Assembly (NCBI GenBank): GCA_013177945.1
Contig: JABLXW010000001.1
Span: 248,001 to 312,000, forward strand
Source of the DNA: Bacillota bacterium
GTDB taxonomy: Bacteria > Bacillota > DSM-12270 > Thermacetogeniales > Thermacetogeniaceae
Reading direction: 5' to 3'
DNA length: 64,000 bases
The notes below the pieces were generated by a model. It made no database searches, had not been told where the DNA came from, and saw nothing but the letters and a program-made list of their open reading frames with translations. Of the stretch, positions 28,057-36,172 are shown in pieces. Every line of letters begins with the position of its first letter. The stretch's first letter is position 1. The position numbers and the translations under genes are program-made.

Positions 28057-29448
28057 CTACGAAGAGGGTCTGGCAGCAAAAAATAAATACTTGCTACTTG
28101 CAAGGACAAACCTCCAGATGCTCTGGTATGTTTTAAAAATCTCCTCCAGCGCACCAAGCACCCGATCCAGGTGCTGCCGGGAAACGGTCAGGGGCGGCTC
28201 AAAACGAATTACATTCGGGTTGTTTAAGGTATAAGCGGTAATAATCTGATACTTGTTCAGCAACTCTGCCGCAACCAAAGCTGCGAGGTATTCCTCGGCC
28301 AGTTTATTCAGTTTTCCACCTGTAATTTTATCCCATATACCCTGGGCAAGCTGGTTGAACTCAACTCCTACCAAGAGTCCTCTCCCTCTGACTTCTTTGA
28401 TAAAAGAGGGATACTTTTCCTGAAGATGCCGGAGTTTCTGCAGAAAATATACCCCTTTTTCATATGCATGCGCAGCAAGATCTTCCTCTACCAATATCTG
28501 TAAAGCAGCAATCCCTGCAGCCATAGCCCGCGTATTTCCCCCAAAAGTGGAGGTATGGAGAAGGCACTTTTCAAGGCTTCCATAGGCTTGTTCCCAAATA
28601 GCTTCAGTTGTTGTAAAAGCTGCAAGAGGCATGACCCCTCCACCTAAAGACTTTCCCGTACACAATATATCCGGAACTACCCCTTCCAGTTCACATGCAA
28701 AGATTGTACCCGTCCGCCCCAATCCGGTTTGAATCTCATCTACAATTAAAAGAGAATCATATTCTTTACAAAGCTGGCGGACTTCACTCATGTAACCTTG
28801 AGGTGGAACGCGAACCCCTCCCTCCCCCTGGATGGGTTCGAGAATAAAAGCGGCCACATCCCCATCCTTAAGCTTTGCCTCCAGGGCAGCTAAATCGCCA
28901 AAGGGAACCGGTTCGCAGCCAGGAAGAAGAGGCTGAAAAGGCGCCTGGTATTTACTTCTTCCGGTTACAGAAAGAGCGCCCAGGGTTTTTCCGTGAAATG
29001 AGCCTTCACAGTAAATGATCTTCTTCTTTTTTGTAGCCGCCCTTGCCAACTTGAGTGCCCCTTCGACAGCTTCTGCACCACTGTTACAAAAAAAGGAGCG
29101 AATAAGATTTCCAGGTGTTACTTGAGCAAGATTATGAGCCAAAACCGCGCTTAATATACCAAGAGATGCTTGAAGTAAGTTGGGCAAATTCGAAACCTGC
29201 TGAAGGGCAGCATTAATTCGAGGGTGGTTATGTCCAAAATTCAGGGACCCGTAACCACCCAGAAAGTCCAAATAACACTTCCCTGCCTCATCCCAAACAT
29301 AAACATCCTCGGCGCGGACAAATTTTTTATCAAAATTTAGTAAGCCCAGCATAGTCGCGAAACCAGGATTTAAATACTGCCTGTACAAAGAGCGAATTTC
29401 TTTTTGCTCTAACTGCAGGGCTCGATCTAAACTGATCAATTGAGTCAT
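28057..29448 (-). CDS. class III aminotransferase (putrescine/ornithine type)
   Basis: A 463-residue PLP enzyme. The conserved FFCNSGAEAVEGALKLAR segment, YCEGSFHGKTLGALS, the cofactor Asp in LLIVDEIQTGLGRTG and the Schiff-base Lys in CTGKSLGGG are all present, followed by HTSTFGGN. Sequence style and length resemble YgjG/PatA-type putrescine aminotransferases more than ArgD. ATG 29448 has AGGAGG just upstream. A terminator separates it from the rubredoxin-like gene upstream. The exact amine donor is uncertain. Confidence 0.88.
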   Translation of the reverse strand: MTQLISLDRALQLEQKEIRSLYRQYLNPGFATMLGLLNFDKKFVRAEDVYVWDEAGKCYLDFLGGYGSLNFGHNHPRINAALQQVSNLPNLLQASLGILSAVLAHNLAQVTPGNLIRSFFCNSGAEAVEGALKLARAATKKKKIIYCEGSFHGKTLGALSVTGRSKYQAPFQPLLPGCEPVPFGDLAALEAKLKDGDVAAFILEPIQGEGGVRVPPQGYMSEVRQLCKEYDSLLIVDEIQTGLGRTGTIFACELEGVVPDILCTGKSLGGGVMPLAAFTTTEAIWEQAYGSLEKCLLHTSTFGGNTRAMAAGIAALQILVEEDLAAHAYEKGVYFLQKLRHLQEKYPSFIKEVRGRGLLVGVEFNQLAQGIWDKITGGKLNKLAEEYLAALVAAELLNKYQIITAYTLNNPNVIRFEPPLTVSRQHLDRVLGALEEIFKTYQSIWRFVLASSKYLFFAARPSS

Positions 29449-29520
29449 TTCATTCCTCCTAAAAACCCGTTGATTAAATCCTTACCTTAGGATACATCAC
29501 GTTTGAAGTGAAAATCAATA

Positions 29521-29557
29521 TAAAAAATAAAAAATGGCAGTCAAGAAAAAACTGCCA
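29521..29557 (-). terminator. Rho-independent terminator after the rubredoxin-like gene
   Basis: Reading the minus strand, TGGCAGT (29551-29557) pairs with ACTGCCA (29535-29541) over a 9-base loop and is followed by six T and a T/A-rich tail. Confidence 0.75.
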
Positions 29558-29579
29558 CGGCCATGCAAAAATTATAATA

Positions 29580-29684
29580 TTATTCCTTTTTATCGATGTT
29601 TTTTCCTCCGCAATTAGCACACTTACGGGGTTTACATCTGGTCTCTTTTTCCCAGCCACAGTCCTGACATTGCCAGACCGCCAT
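29580..29684 (-). CDS. RCKP-type rubredoxin-like mini-protein
   Basis: A 34-residue protein too short for ordinary gene calling. It reads MAVWQCQDCGWEKETRCKP then RKCANCGGKN: two knuckles, CxxCG and CxxCG, plus the extra Cys in the RCKP motif that gives small rubredoxin-like proteins of anaerobes their family name. Four Cys would bind iron or zinc. GAGGAGG lies 8 bases before the ATG. It stands between thiL and its own terminator. It likely acts in electron transfer or oxidative-stress defence, by family analogy only. Confidence 0.82.
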   Translation of the reverse strand: MAVWQCQDCGWEKETRCKPRKCANCGGKNIDKKE

Positions 29685-29743
29685 CCTTCAGCCTCCTCAG
29701 TAATAATTACTACTTAGATTATAATAACCATGTTAATTTCTTG

Positions 29744-30757
29744 TCAACTCTTTTTTCGAAAATGATCATACCCAAAATGTTCCAGGTTAATGCGCTCCCC
29801 GGAAAGTTCTAGATAAAGAGCATTTCTCGCGTCTGTGATCTCGCCAATAACAGCAACCGGAGTTCCCATTTTTCGCAGTTCTTCCAATTTTACCAGATTT
29901 TCTGGAGCCAGAGTAAAAACCAGCTCGTAATCCTCCCCTCCATCCAGCGCCCAGAAAACCGGATCCCGGTTTAAATATGCTCCGGCAATTTTTACAGCTC
30001 CACTTAACGGGAGCTTCTCCGCGTAAATAACCGCACCAACTCCACTCGCCTCGGCAATTTCCCTAACCTCCCGGGCAAGGCCATCACTGACATCGTTCAG
30101 GGCACTTGCCACACGTTCGAGAGCCAAAAACCGCCCCTCTTGAACGCGCGGATACGGCTCCAAGTGTGCTCGAAGCAGTTCTCCTTCCACATCAGCCGGA
30201 AGTTTGCCAAGACAGTTATTCATCAAGAGTGCAAGTCCGGCCGCAGAACTCCCCGGGTAACCGGTTACGGCAAGGAGATCCCCGGGCTTTGCCCCGCTCC
30301 TGGTAAGCACATTTGGTTTTTCAATCTGGCCTAAAACCGTTACATTAACTACAAGCCCAAGGGGGGAACTCACAATATCTCCGCCGCATAAAAGAGTTCT
30401 GAATCTATCACCTAAGGTTCTGAAGCCCTGAAAAAATTCCTCAAAAAAATTAACTTCGGTTTGGGGGGGAAGGCCCAGAGAAACCAGGCTAAAACGGGGT
30501 TCGGCCCCCATTGCCGCAATATCACTTAAATTAACAGCTAAAGCCTTCCACCCCAACTGGCGCGGGGTAATCCAGCGCAGATCAAAATGGGCTCCTTCCA
30601 GGAGCATATCACAGGTTGCGACCAGTTCTCTGGCGGGATCGAGCGAAAGAACTGCTGCATCATCCCCAATTCCCACGACAATTCCGTCACCTGTGGTACC
30701 GAACTGCTGTATAATCCGCTGGACCAACCCATATTCCGAAATCTCTTCAAGACGCAA
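29744..30757 (-). CDS. thiL: thiamine-monophosphate kinase
   Basis: A 337-residue PurM-like ATP-dependent kinase that makes thiamine diphosphate from thiamine monophosphate. The GIGDDAAVL motif near residue 30, DMLLEGAHFD, VNLSDIAAMGAEP, DVSDGLAREV and ALDGGEDYELVFT all fit ThiL. TTG 30757 has AGAAAGG just upstream and GGGGAG further back. In many Firmicutes it precedes tsaE/tsaB, but here the next genes are different. Length is typical. Confidence 0.95.
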   Translation of the reverse strand: MRLEEISEYGLVQRIIQQFGTTGDGIVVGIGDDAAVLSLDPARELVATCDMLLEGAHFDLRWITPRQLGWKALAVNLSDIAAMGAEPRFSLVSLGLPPQTEVNFFEEFFQGFRTLGDRFRTLLCGGDIVSSPLGLVVNVTVLGQIEKPNVLTRSGAKPGDLLAVTGYPGSSAAGLALLMNNCLGKLPADVEGELLRAHLEPYPRVQEGRFLALERVASALNDVSDGLAREVREIAEASGVGAVIYAEKLPLSGAVKIAGAYLNRDPVFWALDGGEDYELVFTLAPENLVKLEELRKMGTPVAVIGEITDARNALYLELSGERINLEHFGYDHFRKKS

Positions 30758-30877
30758 CCTTTCTGCTCCCCTTTTTTGATCACTTTTTTAGACGCACAGT
30801 CTCGGCGCATCCCTTGCCCTGCAAAAGTAAATCCGTGCTGGAACTAAAAAATCGAAAAGAACCGGCGAATTGATCCC

Positions 30878-31069
30878 TCACCGAACTCCACTCTTCCGAC
30901 ACTCCAGAAATTCTTCCCGGGCAATGATCTTTGAGAACTCCTCCTCCATTGGGGCAAACCCACCGAGCGCCTCATCGATCCCCAGCACTCTCCGTTCCGT
31001 TCGGAGGTACTCCACCAATTTCTCCGCGGCTTCAGCTTCCCGGGGCAGCTTTCCGGCCCCTACTTGCAT
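30878..31069 (-). CDS. small hypothetical protein
   Basis: A 63-residue charged helical protein I do not recognise. ATG 31069 has GGGGGAGG and a second GAGG upstream, which supports translation. It lies between the methyltransferase and thiL on the same strand. It could be a remnant of a larger gene. Confidence 0.4.
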   Translation of the reverse strand: MQVGAGKLPREAEAAEKLVEYLRTERRVLGIDEALGGFAPMEEEFSKIIAREEFLECRKSGVR

Positions 31070-31174
31070 GGTTCCTCTTTCCTCCCCCAGAAATTCGTGC
31101 GCCTAAAAGCTCTGGCTTTTTTCACTCTCAGTTTTTTAATACTCCTGATAAAGTGAACCACCCCTGCTTCCTAC

Positions 31175-31190
31175 CCTGAAACTTTTCAGG
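31175..31190 (-). terminator. palindrome overlapping the probable end of the DNA methyltransferase gene
   Basis: CCTGAAA (31175-31181) and TTTCAGG (31184-31190) form a compact hairpin that includes the TGA stop at 31186-31188 of the +1-shifted methyltransferase tail. There is no T-tract, so its role as terminator is uncertain. Confidence 0.35.
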
Positions 31191-31297
31191 CGAAAGAGTC
31201 TTTTCGAAGAGCTTCGAAGAGCAGCGGCAGTTCTTCGGTACTTACATCAAGCGGGTCCCGTTCCAAGATTCCAAAGGCAACTGCCAGTTCGGTGCAT

Positions 31298-32383
31298 TCA
31301 GTCTTGGTGCCCGGCACTTTCCGGTGCTCCTTCCATTTGGATGCGTTCTTCGGCCAGAGTGCAGTATTCAGGCACAATATCATATCCAACCCAGTGTCTG
31401 TGAAGTTTTTTGGCAGCGACACAGGTCGTCCCGGAGCCAGCGAAAGGGTCAAGGACAACATCCCCCACGTAGGAATACAGCTTGATTACCCTGCACGCCA
31501 GTTCCACAGGAAAGGGTGCCGGGTGCCCCACCTTTTTTGCAGATTCCGGCTGGACTTCCCACACGGAGAGAGTAGAGGACATAAACTCGTCCCGGGTAAT
31601 ATCAGATTCTCCCTTGTCCGGACGGTCAAACCTTTCTTTGACAAAGACCAGAAGGTATTCGTGGATATCTCTTAAGCGCGGCGACCTGGCGGAAAGCCAG
31701 CTTCCCCAGGCGCAGGAGCCGTTGGCGCCTTTCCCCTTCTGCCAGATTACTTCTCCGGCAGGGAGGAAGCCGATGTTCATGTGTATCAGGTAGAAGTAAG
31801 CATGCATCGGAATATAGGGCTTGCGCCCGAGATTGGCAATGTTGATTACATATCTTCCCCCTGGCTTGAGAACCCGGAAGACCTCCGCTCCTACCCGGGC
31901 AATCAACCCAAAATATTCTGTAGCTTCAAGATCGCGGTCGTAATCCTTTCCGGAATTATAGGGAGGTGATGTAAAGGCCAGGGCCACGCTCGCGTCCGGA
32001 ATATGATGCATATCTTCAGAAGTGTGGCAGTAAATGCGGTCGACCCATGCTTTCAGGGGCCTGGGAGGGTTTTTAATCCTTTGATGACCAGGATCCTGGG
32101 TTGTACAGGTTTCGATCAGGAAGCGGTGCAGGGACTCGAAATCTACCTGATAAAGGCTTCTTGAATAAAAGATTGAAGAGTCGTGACCCTCTCTCTTAGG
32201 TGTCCCAAAGGATGCTGTCCTGGTAGCCACAGGTTGCCACCTACTCCTAACTGTAAAAACCCTGTTATTCACCTGAATCTTTTCTCTTCTTACGGCTGCT
32301 TGAGGCAATTCTATGCAGTTTCCCTTGATTTTACAATTTCTTCCCGCAACTCCTCCACCATCTTTAGCTAATGGCTTCTCCAA
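31298..32383 (-). CDS. beta-class DNA methyltransferase (N4-cytosine/N6-adenine), probably frameshifted at both ends
   Basis: The core is clear: catalytic motif TSPPYNSG comes first and the SAM-binding DPFAGSGTT lies near the C-terminus, the order of beta-class enzymes; SPPY points to N4-cytosine. The open frame gives 361 residues, but the ends look wrong. A sensible N-terminus ([17 protein letters not shown] at 32361) lies in another frame, and a coding-like tail (from about 31310 to stop 31186, ending LFEALRKDSFA) lies in a third. Two single-base shifts would yield one continuous protein over 31186-32361. No restriction endonuclease gene is adjacent. Confidence 0.72.
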   Translation of the reverse strand: MEKPLAKDGGGVAGRNCKIKGNCIELPQAAVRREKIQVNNRVFTVRSRWQPVATRTASFGTPKREGHDSSIFYSRSLYQVDFESLHRFLIETCTTQDPGHQRIKNPPRPLKAWVDRIYCHTSEDMHHIPDASVALAFTSPPYNSGKDYDRDLEATEYFGLIARVGAEVFRVLKPGGRYVINIANLGRKPYIPMHAYFYLIHMNIGFLPAGEVIWQKGKGANGSCAWGSWLSARSPRLRDIHEYLLVFVKERFDRPDKGESDITRDEFMSSTLSVWEVQPESAKKVGHPAPFPVELACRVIKLYSYVGDVVLDPFAGSGTTCVAAKKLHRHWVGYDIVPEYCTLAEERIQMEGAPESAGHQD

Positions 32384-32522
32384 ACCCTCCGCCTGTCGCA
32401 GATATTCTACAACCTTCCAATGCCGGTCTTGAAGGGGCGTGCTACAGAGAAGTTGAACATCATCCTAAAGTGAAAACAAAAAGCCCTTCCTCTTAAAGAA
32501 GAGCCCTGAAAGATAGGACTCT

Positions 32523-32569
32523 GAGGGTCGGTTGATGTCAAGTTGATAAGTTGATGTCAACCGACCCTC
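32523..32569. repeat. 13-bp perfect inverted repeat downstream of tRNA-Ala
   Basis: GAGGGTCGGTTGA (32523-32535) pairs with TCAACCGACCCTC (32557-32569). The loop repeats the sequence GTTGATGTCAA-like twice. It lies 40 bases past the tRNA-Ala 3' end and could terminate or protect its transcript. On the minus strand a second small hairpin (CTCTT/AAGAG near 32484-32500) with a T-run follows. Confidence 0.5.
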
Positions 32570-32608
32570 TAACTCTTTATGCCAAGACCTGGAAAGGCTT
32601 GATTTTCT

Positions 32609-32684
32609 TGGTGGACGTGACGGGACTCGAACCCGTGACCTCCTGAATGCGAGTCAGGTGCTCTCCCAACTGAGCTACACGCCC
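32609..32684 (-). tRNA. tRNA-Ala (anticodon CGC)
   Basis: A 76-nt tRNA with encoded CCA. The acceptor stem GGGCGTG pairs with CACGTCC and contains the G3-U70 wobble that is the identity element for alanine. The anticodon stem CCTGA/TCAGG encloses loop CTCGCAT with anticodon CGC, reading GCG codons. The T-loop GTTCGAGTC is standard. Bacteria often lack the CGC isoacceptor. Confidence 0.95.
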
Positions 32685-32704
32685 AAATACTTTCATTAAA
32701 ATAG

Positions 32705-32733
32705 ATATTAATTCTTTAGTTCTCTCTTGTCAA
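32705..32733 (-). promoter_or_regulatory. tRNA-Ala promoter
   Basis: On the minus strand TTGACA (32728-32733) and TAATAT (32705-32710) are separated by 17 bases, about 20 bases before the mature tRNA 5' end. Confidence 0.75.
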
Positions 32734-32803
32734 GAGCACGCGATCCACTCAGTAGCTGGTGCTGGCGGAATAGCCTTTGCCCAGAAGCTCGGTGATCTCT
32801 TCT

Positions 32804-33349
32804 TCATAACCAAGCCACCTTTAATCCAGCATCCTTTTCAAGGCTTTGCACGCTTCGGAGTCTGGCTTTATCTCTGGACAGGAGTCGAGTTCTACTTAGC
32901 ACGAGCTTCGTGGCAAAAGCCATGCACGTTGCTTCCCCGCACTTGCGGCAGTTTGTTTTCGGCAGGTGCTTGAAGAGTTCGATCGCCTTTGGAGGATGCC
33001 ACTCTCTGTAGCTGGGAGAGATCGTGTCCTTCTCCTGCGCCACTTTATTCAGGTAAGCAATCAGTTCTTTGCAGATCTGGGCTGCCTCGTCTTTATCGGG
33101 AAAGGTTTTCACGGAGATCTTGCACTCTTTTATAGCTACCTCCCAGAAGCCGTTGGGTCTTGGCGGGTAGCCGCGGAAGACGAACCGGATCCAGTTGAAC
33201 TTTGGGAGGAACTTGGCTTTTTCGGCAACAGCGTTGAGGTAGGGGAGGAGTTCCGAGAGGTCGGTGTCAACGGCGATCTTGGCCCGCACGAGATCGGTCC
33301 CGACGTGGCAGGCGAGGTAGTCAACATCGATTTTATATTCCTTGATCAA
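32804..33349 (-). CDS. Fe-S domain protein of the arsenic cluster, frameshifted near its C-terminus
   Basis: About 181 residues. The N-terminal part is not recognised; the C-terminal part is a 4Fe-4S domain of the kind in the CODH/ACS gamma subunit (PF04060): LPKTNCRKCGEATCMAFA gives three ligand Cys. In the open frame the fourth Cys is missing. Shifting by one base at about 32890-32900 gives ELDSCPEIKPDSEACKALKRM ending at 32821, which restores it. So the gene carries a one-base deletion or a sequencing error. TTG 33349 follows GGGGGAG by 7 bases; GTG 33373 is the longer option. It is the last gene of the arsenic-linked operon. Confidence 0.7.
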   Translation of the reverse strand: MIKEYKIDVDYLACHVGTDLVRAKIAVDTDLSELLPYLNAVAEKAKFLPKFNWIRFVFRGYPPRPNGFWEVAIKECKISVKTFPDKDEAAQICKELIAYLNKVAQEKDTISPSYREWHPPKAIELFKHLPKTNCRKCGEATCMAFATKLVLSRTRLLSRDKARLRSVQSLEKDAGLKVAWL

Positions 33350-33383
33350 CCTTGCTTCTCCCCCTTTCGCCACTTCAGGGAGC

Positions 33384-33881
33384 CTACTCCCCGGCCACTA
33401 CCAGCTTGTGGTCGCAGAACTTGTCGCCCTTGGCGCGCCACCTAAGCTCTGAAGGAGGGATGAGCTTGAGGTCAGGGTTGACGGCGTAGAGCATGCCTTC
33501 AATGTACGGCCAGCCCCAGTTCGGGCAGATGAGTTCCCAGGGGGCCTTGGCCTTGCCGATGGCAGCGAGGCAAGGGCAGAAACCCGCGTGGCGGAATACG
33601 ATGTTCCCATCTGCATCTTTAAAGACCTCACACTCTATGCCTACCATTTTCCCGTGTTCCTGCCAAATCCTGATGAAGTCCTCGGGGGAATCACCGGTAA
33701 CGTCGAGTTCTTCTTTGAGCCTGGCGCCGACTCCCTTGCCTTCGCCGAACCGCCACTTGGCCACGACATTGAGCACTTTGCCGAGCCCGAACTCGTCCCC
33801 GAGAGCGAGAATGAGTTTATAGAACTGGGTATGGGTCTGCACAACCATTTGACGGCGCTGTTCGAGTTCTTTCCTCTCCAT
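33384..33881 (-). CDS. L-2-amino-thiazoline-4-carboxylate hydrolase-like / DUF6125-type protein
   Basis: A 165-residue protein. The second half carries Cys at FCPCLAAIG, then LICPNWGWPYIEGMLYAVNPDL and a closing GDKFCDHKL, a pattern I associate with the ATC-hydrolase family (PF14196) and related V4R-like folds with conserved Cys and His. The assignment is tentative. ATG 33881 follows AAAGGAGG located in the end of the previous gene, so the genes are coupled. Within an arsenic operon it may handle a thiol or cysteine-derived compound; that is inference. Confidence 0.5.
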   Translation of the reverse strand: MERKELEQRRQMVVQTHTQFYKLILALGDEFGLGKVLNVVAKWRFGEGKGVGARLKEELDVTGDSPEDFIRIWQEHGKMVGIECEVFKDADGNIVFRHAGFCPCLAAIGKAKAPWELICPNWGWPYIEGMLYAVNPDLKLIPPSELRWRAKGDKFCDHKLVVAGE

Positions 33882-34268
33882 TCACGCGTTCCTCCTTTCA
33901 AGCTCTTCTTTTACTTTTTGAAAGACCTTTTCGACTTCCTCGGAGGGGGGCTCAAGCTCGCTCGACTTTTCTACTCCTAGATTGGAGATGACGACTGCTC
34001 GTGCAGGCTTGAAACCTGCGTGTTCTAGTGTCTTTGCTGCGCATTGCTGGGGACAACCGTCTATCGCGAGGAAACTCCCCCTGCTTGCGCGTTCGAGAAA
34101 CCCGGGCAAATGAGCTCCCAGCCCCGCCAGGCAAAAAGGTTTTCCGCGGCCCTCTCGAGCTAATTTTAGGAGCATTCTGGAGCTGAGCTGTCCGAGGTTC
34201 GAGCATGCTCCAGAACAGGCCACGATGTAGTTGAATGACGGCTGGGTGCAGCAGCACCCTTCACTCAT
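33882..34268 (-). CDS. DGC-domain putative zinc-binding protein (copy 1)
   Basis: A 128-residue protein with a Cys-rich start (SEGCCCTQP), a GACSNLGQLS segment, CLAGLGAHLPG and the domain-naming motif IDGCPQQCAAK, as in DGC proteins (PF08859). The C-terminus is a charged helix. ATG 34268 is chosen because GAAAGGGGTG lies 10 bases upstream. A paralogue lies directly upstream at 34292-34681. DGC proteins are of unknown biochemical function and often sit beside ArsR or redox genes. Confidence 0.8.
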   Translation of the reverse strand: MSEGCCCTQPSFNYIVACSGACSNLGQLSSRMLLKLAREGRGKPFCLAGLGAHLPGFLERASRGSFLAIDGCPQQCAAKTLEHAGFKPARAVVISNLGVEKSSELEPPSEEVEKVFQKVKEELERRNA

Positions 34269-34291
34269 TGGAACAAGCACCCCTTTCAAGA

Positions 34292-34681
34292 TTATTCAGT
34301 CTTAGACAGGATTTCCTTTACCTCGGCGACGACTTTCTCTACTTCTTCGTCGGCAAAGGCGAACTCGTGCCTCTTCTTGATCCCGAGTTGAGTGACGACT
34401 ACGTAGCAGTCTGCCTTGAGCCCGGCGCGCGCGAAGGTGGCTTTGCCGCAGGAGACTGGACACCCGTCGATGAGGATTCTCTTCTCTGCTTCCCGCGCCG
34501 GTTCCACCATGTCCGGGAGGTTCCCCCCGATCCCCGCAAGGCAGAAGAACCTCCCGAGGCCGGCCTCTTCCAGGGCTATTGCCGCCTGGTTGGAGATCTG
34601 ACCGACATTGGAGCCACCCGAGCAGGCGAAGACAAGCACATTTCCTCCAGCGCAGAGGCACTCTTCCCTTGTTCCTTCCAT
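34292..34681 (-). CDS. DGC-domain putative zinc-binding protein (copy 2)
   Basis: A 129-residue paralogue of the next gene, with the same blocks: LVFACSGGSNVGQISN, CLAGIGGNLPDM and LIDGCPVSCGK. The two copies share order and spacing of all three motifs but differ at their N-termini, where this one has CLCAGG. Tandem duplication followed by divergence is likely, which suggests a heterodimer or two related substrates. It lies 12 bases after the thioredoxin-like gene. Confidence 0.82.
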   Translation of the reverse strand: MEGTREECLCAGGNVLVFACSGGSNVGQISNQAAIALEEAGLGRFFCLAGIGGNLPDMVEPAREAEKRILIDGCPVSCGKATFARAGLKADCYVVVTQLGIKKRHEFAFADEEVEKVVAEVKEILSKTE

Positions 34682-34693
34682 CCTCTCACCCCC

Positions 34694-34933
34694 TTACTTT
34701 GAGCTTTGAAGCCACTTCTTGATCTCTTCTTTGCTCGGCACGCGGCCGAAGCACTTCACCTCTTCGTCTACCACGAGCCCTGGTGTCATCATGATGTCGT
34801 AATCCATGATCTTGTTGATGTCCGTGACCTTGCTGATCGCAGCCTCGATTCCAAGCTCGTCGAGCGCTTCCCGCGTGAGTTCCTCGAGCCTCTTGCACTT
34901 GGCGCAGCCGGTTCCCAAGATCTTGATCTCCAT
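34694..34933 (-). CDS. small thioredoxin-like protein with CxxC motif
   Basis: A 79-residue glutaredoxin-size protein of the MTH895-like thioredoxin_3 family (PF13192). The redox motif is GTGCAKCKRL (Cys10 and Cys13), and the cis-proline region is MMTPGLVVDEEV; an extra Cys (VKCFG) follows. ATG 34933 is preferred because AAAGGA lies 8 bases upstream; ATG 34942 would sit inside that site. In other arsenic and mercury-type operons such proteins provide electrons for reduction or carry metal thiolates. Confidence 0.85.
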   Translation of the reverse strand: MEIKILGTGCAKCKRLEELTREALDELGIEAAISKVTDINKIMDYDIMMTPGLVVDEEVKCFGRVPSKEEIKKWLQSSK

Positions 34934-34972
34934 AGAAACCATCCTTTCTGAGATTTAACAGTTTGGGGCAAC

Positions 34973-36145
34973 CTAGCAAAATGCTCCGAAGAGCCAACCC
35001 GTAAAGGTGGCCATGACGACGACAAGAGCAATAAAGGTTAACCCTTTTTTGGCCCCGATGAGCCTGATGATCACGAGCATGTTCGGCAGGCTGAGAGCAG
35101 GTCCTGCGAGGAGCAGGGCGAGCGCCGGCCCCTTGCCCATTCCAGACCCCAGCAGCCCCTGGAGGATGGGAACTTCGGTGAGAGTAGCGAAGTACATGAA
35201 GGCCCCTACGATCGCCGCGACAAAGTTTGCGAGAAGGGAATTTCCGCCCACGACCTGGGAGATGTAGCGGGCGGGGATGATTCCGGTGTCAAGCCCCGGC
35301 CTTCCCATGAGGAAACCTGCCACCAGCACCCCGCCGAAGAGCAGGGGAATGATCTGCTTTGTGAAGAACCAGGTGGCATCCGCCCAGGAGCAAAGCTCTT
35401 CTTTTTCGAACCAGCGCCAGAGCATGAGGAAGAGCAAAACAAGCAGGAGCACTACAAGGTGCCACTTGACCTCATAGACGGCGTACCAGAAGCCTGCTTG
35501 TTGGGCCGGCTTCCCCCAGGCAGCGAAGACGAGGATGAGGACAAGGTCAAGGAAGTAGAGCAGCGTCTGGAGGGGACTCCGCTTCTCTGCGGGCATCTCC
35601 GCCACGATCTTCCGGGCCTGGGCGATCCTTTCACGCTCTTCCCCCCTGAAGAAGAGGGCCATGAGGACTCCAATGACCAGGGCAAAGACTACCGCTCCGA
35701 TTGCCCTGGCGAGGCCCAGCTCCCACCCCAGAACGCGCGCCGTGAGCACGATGGCGAGGATGTTGATGGCAGGGCCGGAGTAAAGAAAGGCGATGGCCGG
35801 TCCCAATCCCGCACCGCGCCTGTAGATGCCCCCGAACAGGGGAAGCACCGTACACGAGCAGACGGCAAGGATCGCCCCGGAAACCGAACCCACAAGGTAG
35901 GCCACCCACTGCCTGGCGCCGCCCCCGAAGTACTTCAAAACCGCCTGCTGGGAAACAAAGTGGGAGATCGCTCCCGCAATGAAGAGGGCGGGGACAAGGC
36001 AGAAGAGCACGTGCTTCTGGGCGTAATCCTGAAGCATGTAGAAGGCTTCGAGGATCGCCTGGCCCACCCGCGGGTGGCCGAACGGGATAAAGTAGGCACA
36101 CAAGAAAGCGATGAGCAACAAGAAGAACTTGTCGCGCTCTTTCAC
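34973..36145 (-). CDS. arsP: ArsP-like permease (PF03773)
   Basis: A 390-residue membrane permease with about ten hydrophobic segments. The conserved CSCTVLPLFGGIYRRGAGLG and AFLYSGPAINILAI blocks, and the second-half repeat with LLAGPALSLPN, fit the DUF318/ArsP_1 family, which includes exporters of trivalent organoarsenicals such as methylarsenite and roxarsone products. The two Cys of CSC are in the position linked to arsenical binding. It directly follows arsR (28 bases) and precedes the redox and DGC genes. Confidence 0.85.
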   Translation of the reverse strand: MKERDKFFLLLIAFLCAYFIPFGHPRVGQAILEAFYMLQDYAQKHVLFCLVPALFIAGAISHFVSQQAVLKYFGGGARQWVAYLVGSVSGAILAVCSCTVLPLFGGIYRRGAGLGPAIAFLYSGPAINILAIVLTARVLGWELGLARAIGAVVFALVIGVLMALFFRGEERERIAQARKIVAEMPAEKRSPLQTLLYFLDLVLILVFAAWGKPAQQAGFWYAVYEVKWHLVVLLLVLLFLMLWRWFEKEELCSWADATWFFTKQIIPLLFGGVLVAGFLMGRPGLDTGIIPARYISQVVGGNSLLANFVAAIVGAFMYFATLTEVPILQGLLGSGMGKGPALALLLAGPALSLPNMLVIIRLIGAKKGLTFIALVVVMATFTGWLFGAFC

Positions 36146-36172
36146 TTTTTTTCCTTCCCTTCTTAAGCCAGT

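Noticed and set aside
31070-31140. Very short minus-strand frame beginning KKARAFRRTNFW
   Set aside because: Only about 21 codons, overlapping the start of the 63-residue gene; insufficient support.
35459-36166. 235-residue plus-strand open frame over the arsP-like gene
   Set aside because: Its composition is typical of a GC-rich antisense frame (many Gly, Arg, Asp); arsP-like coding on the other strand is unambiguous.
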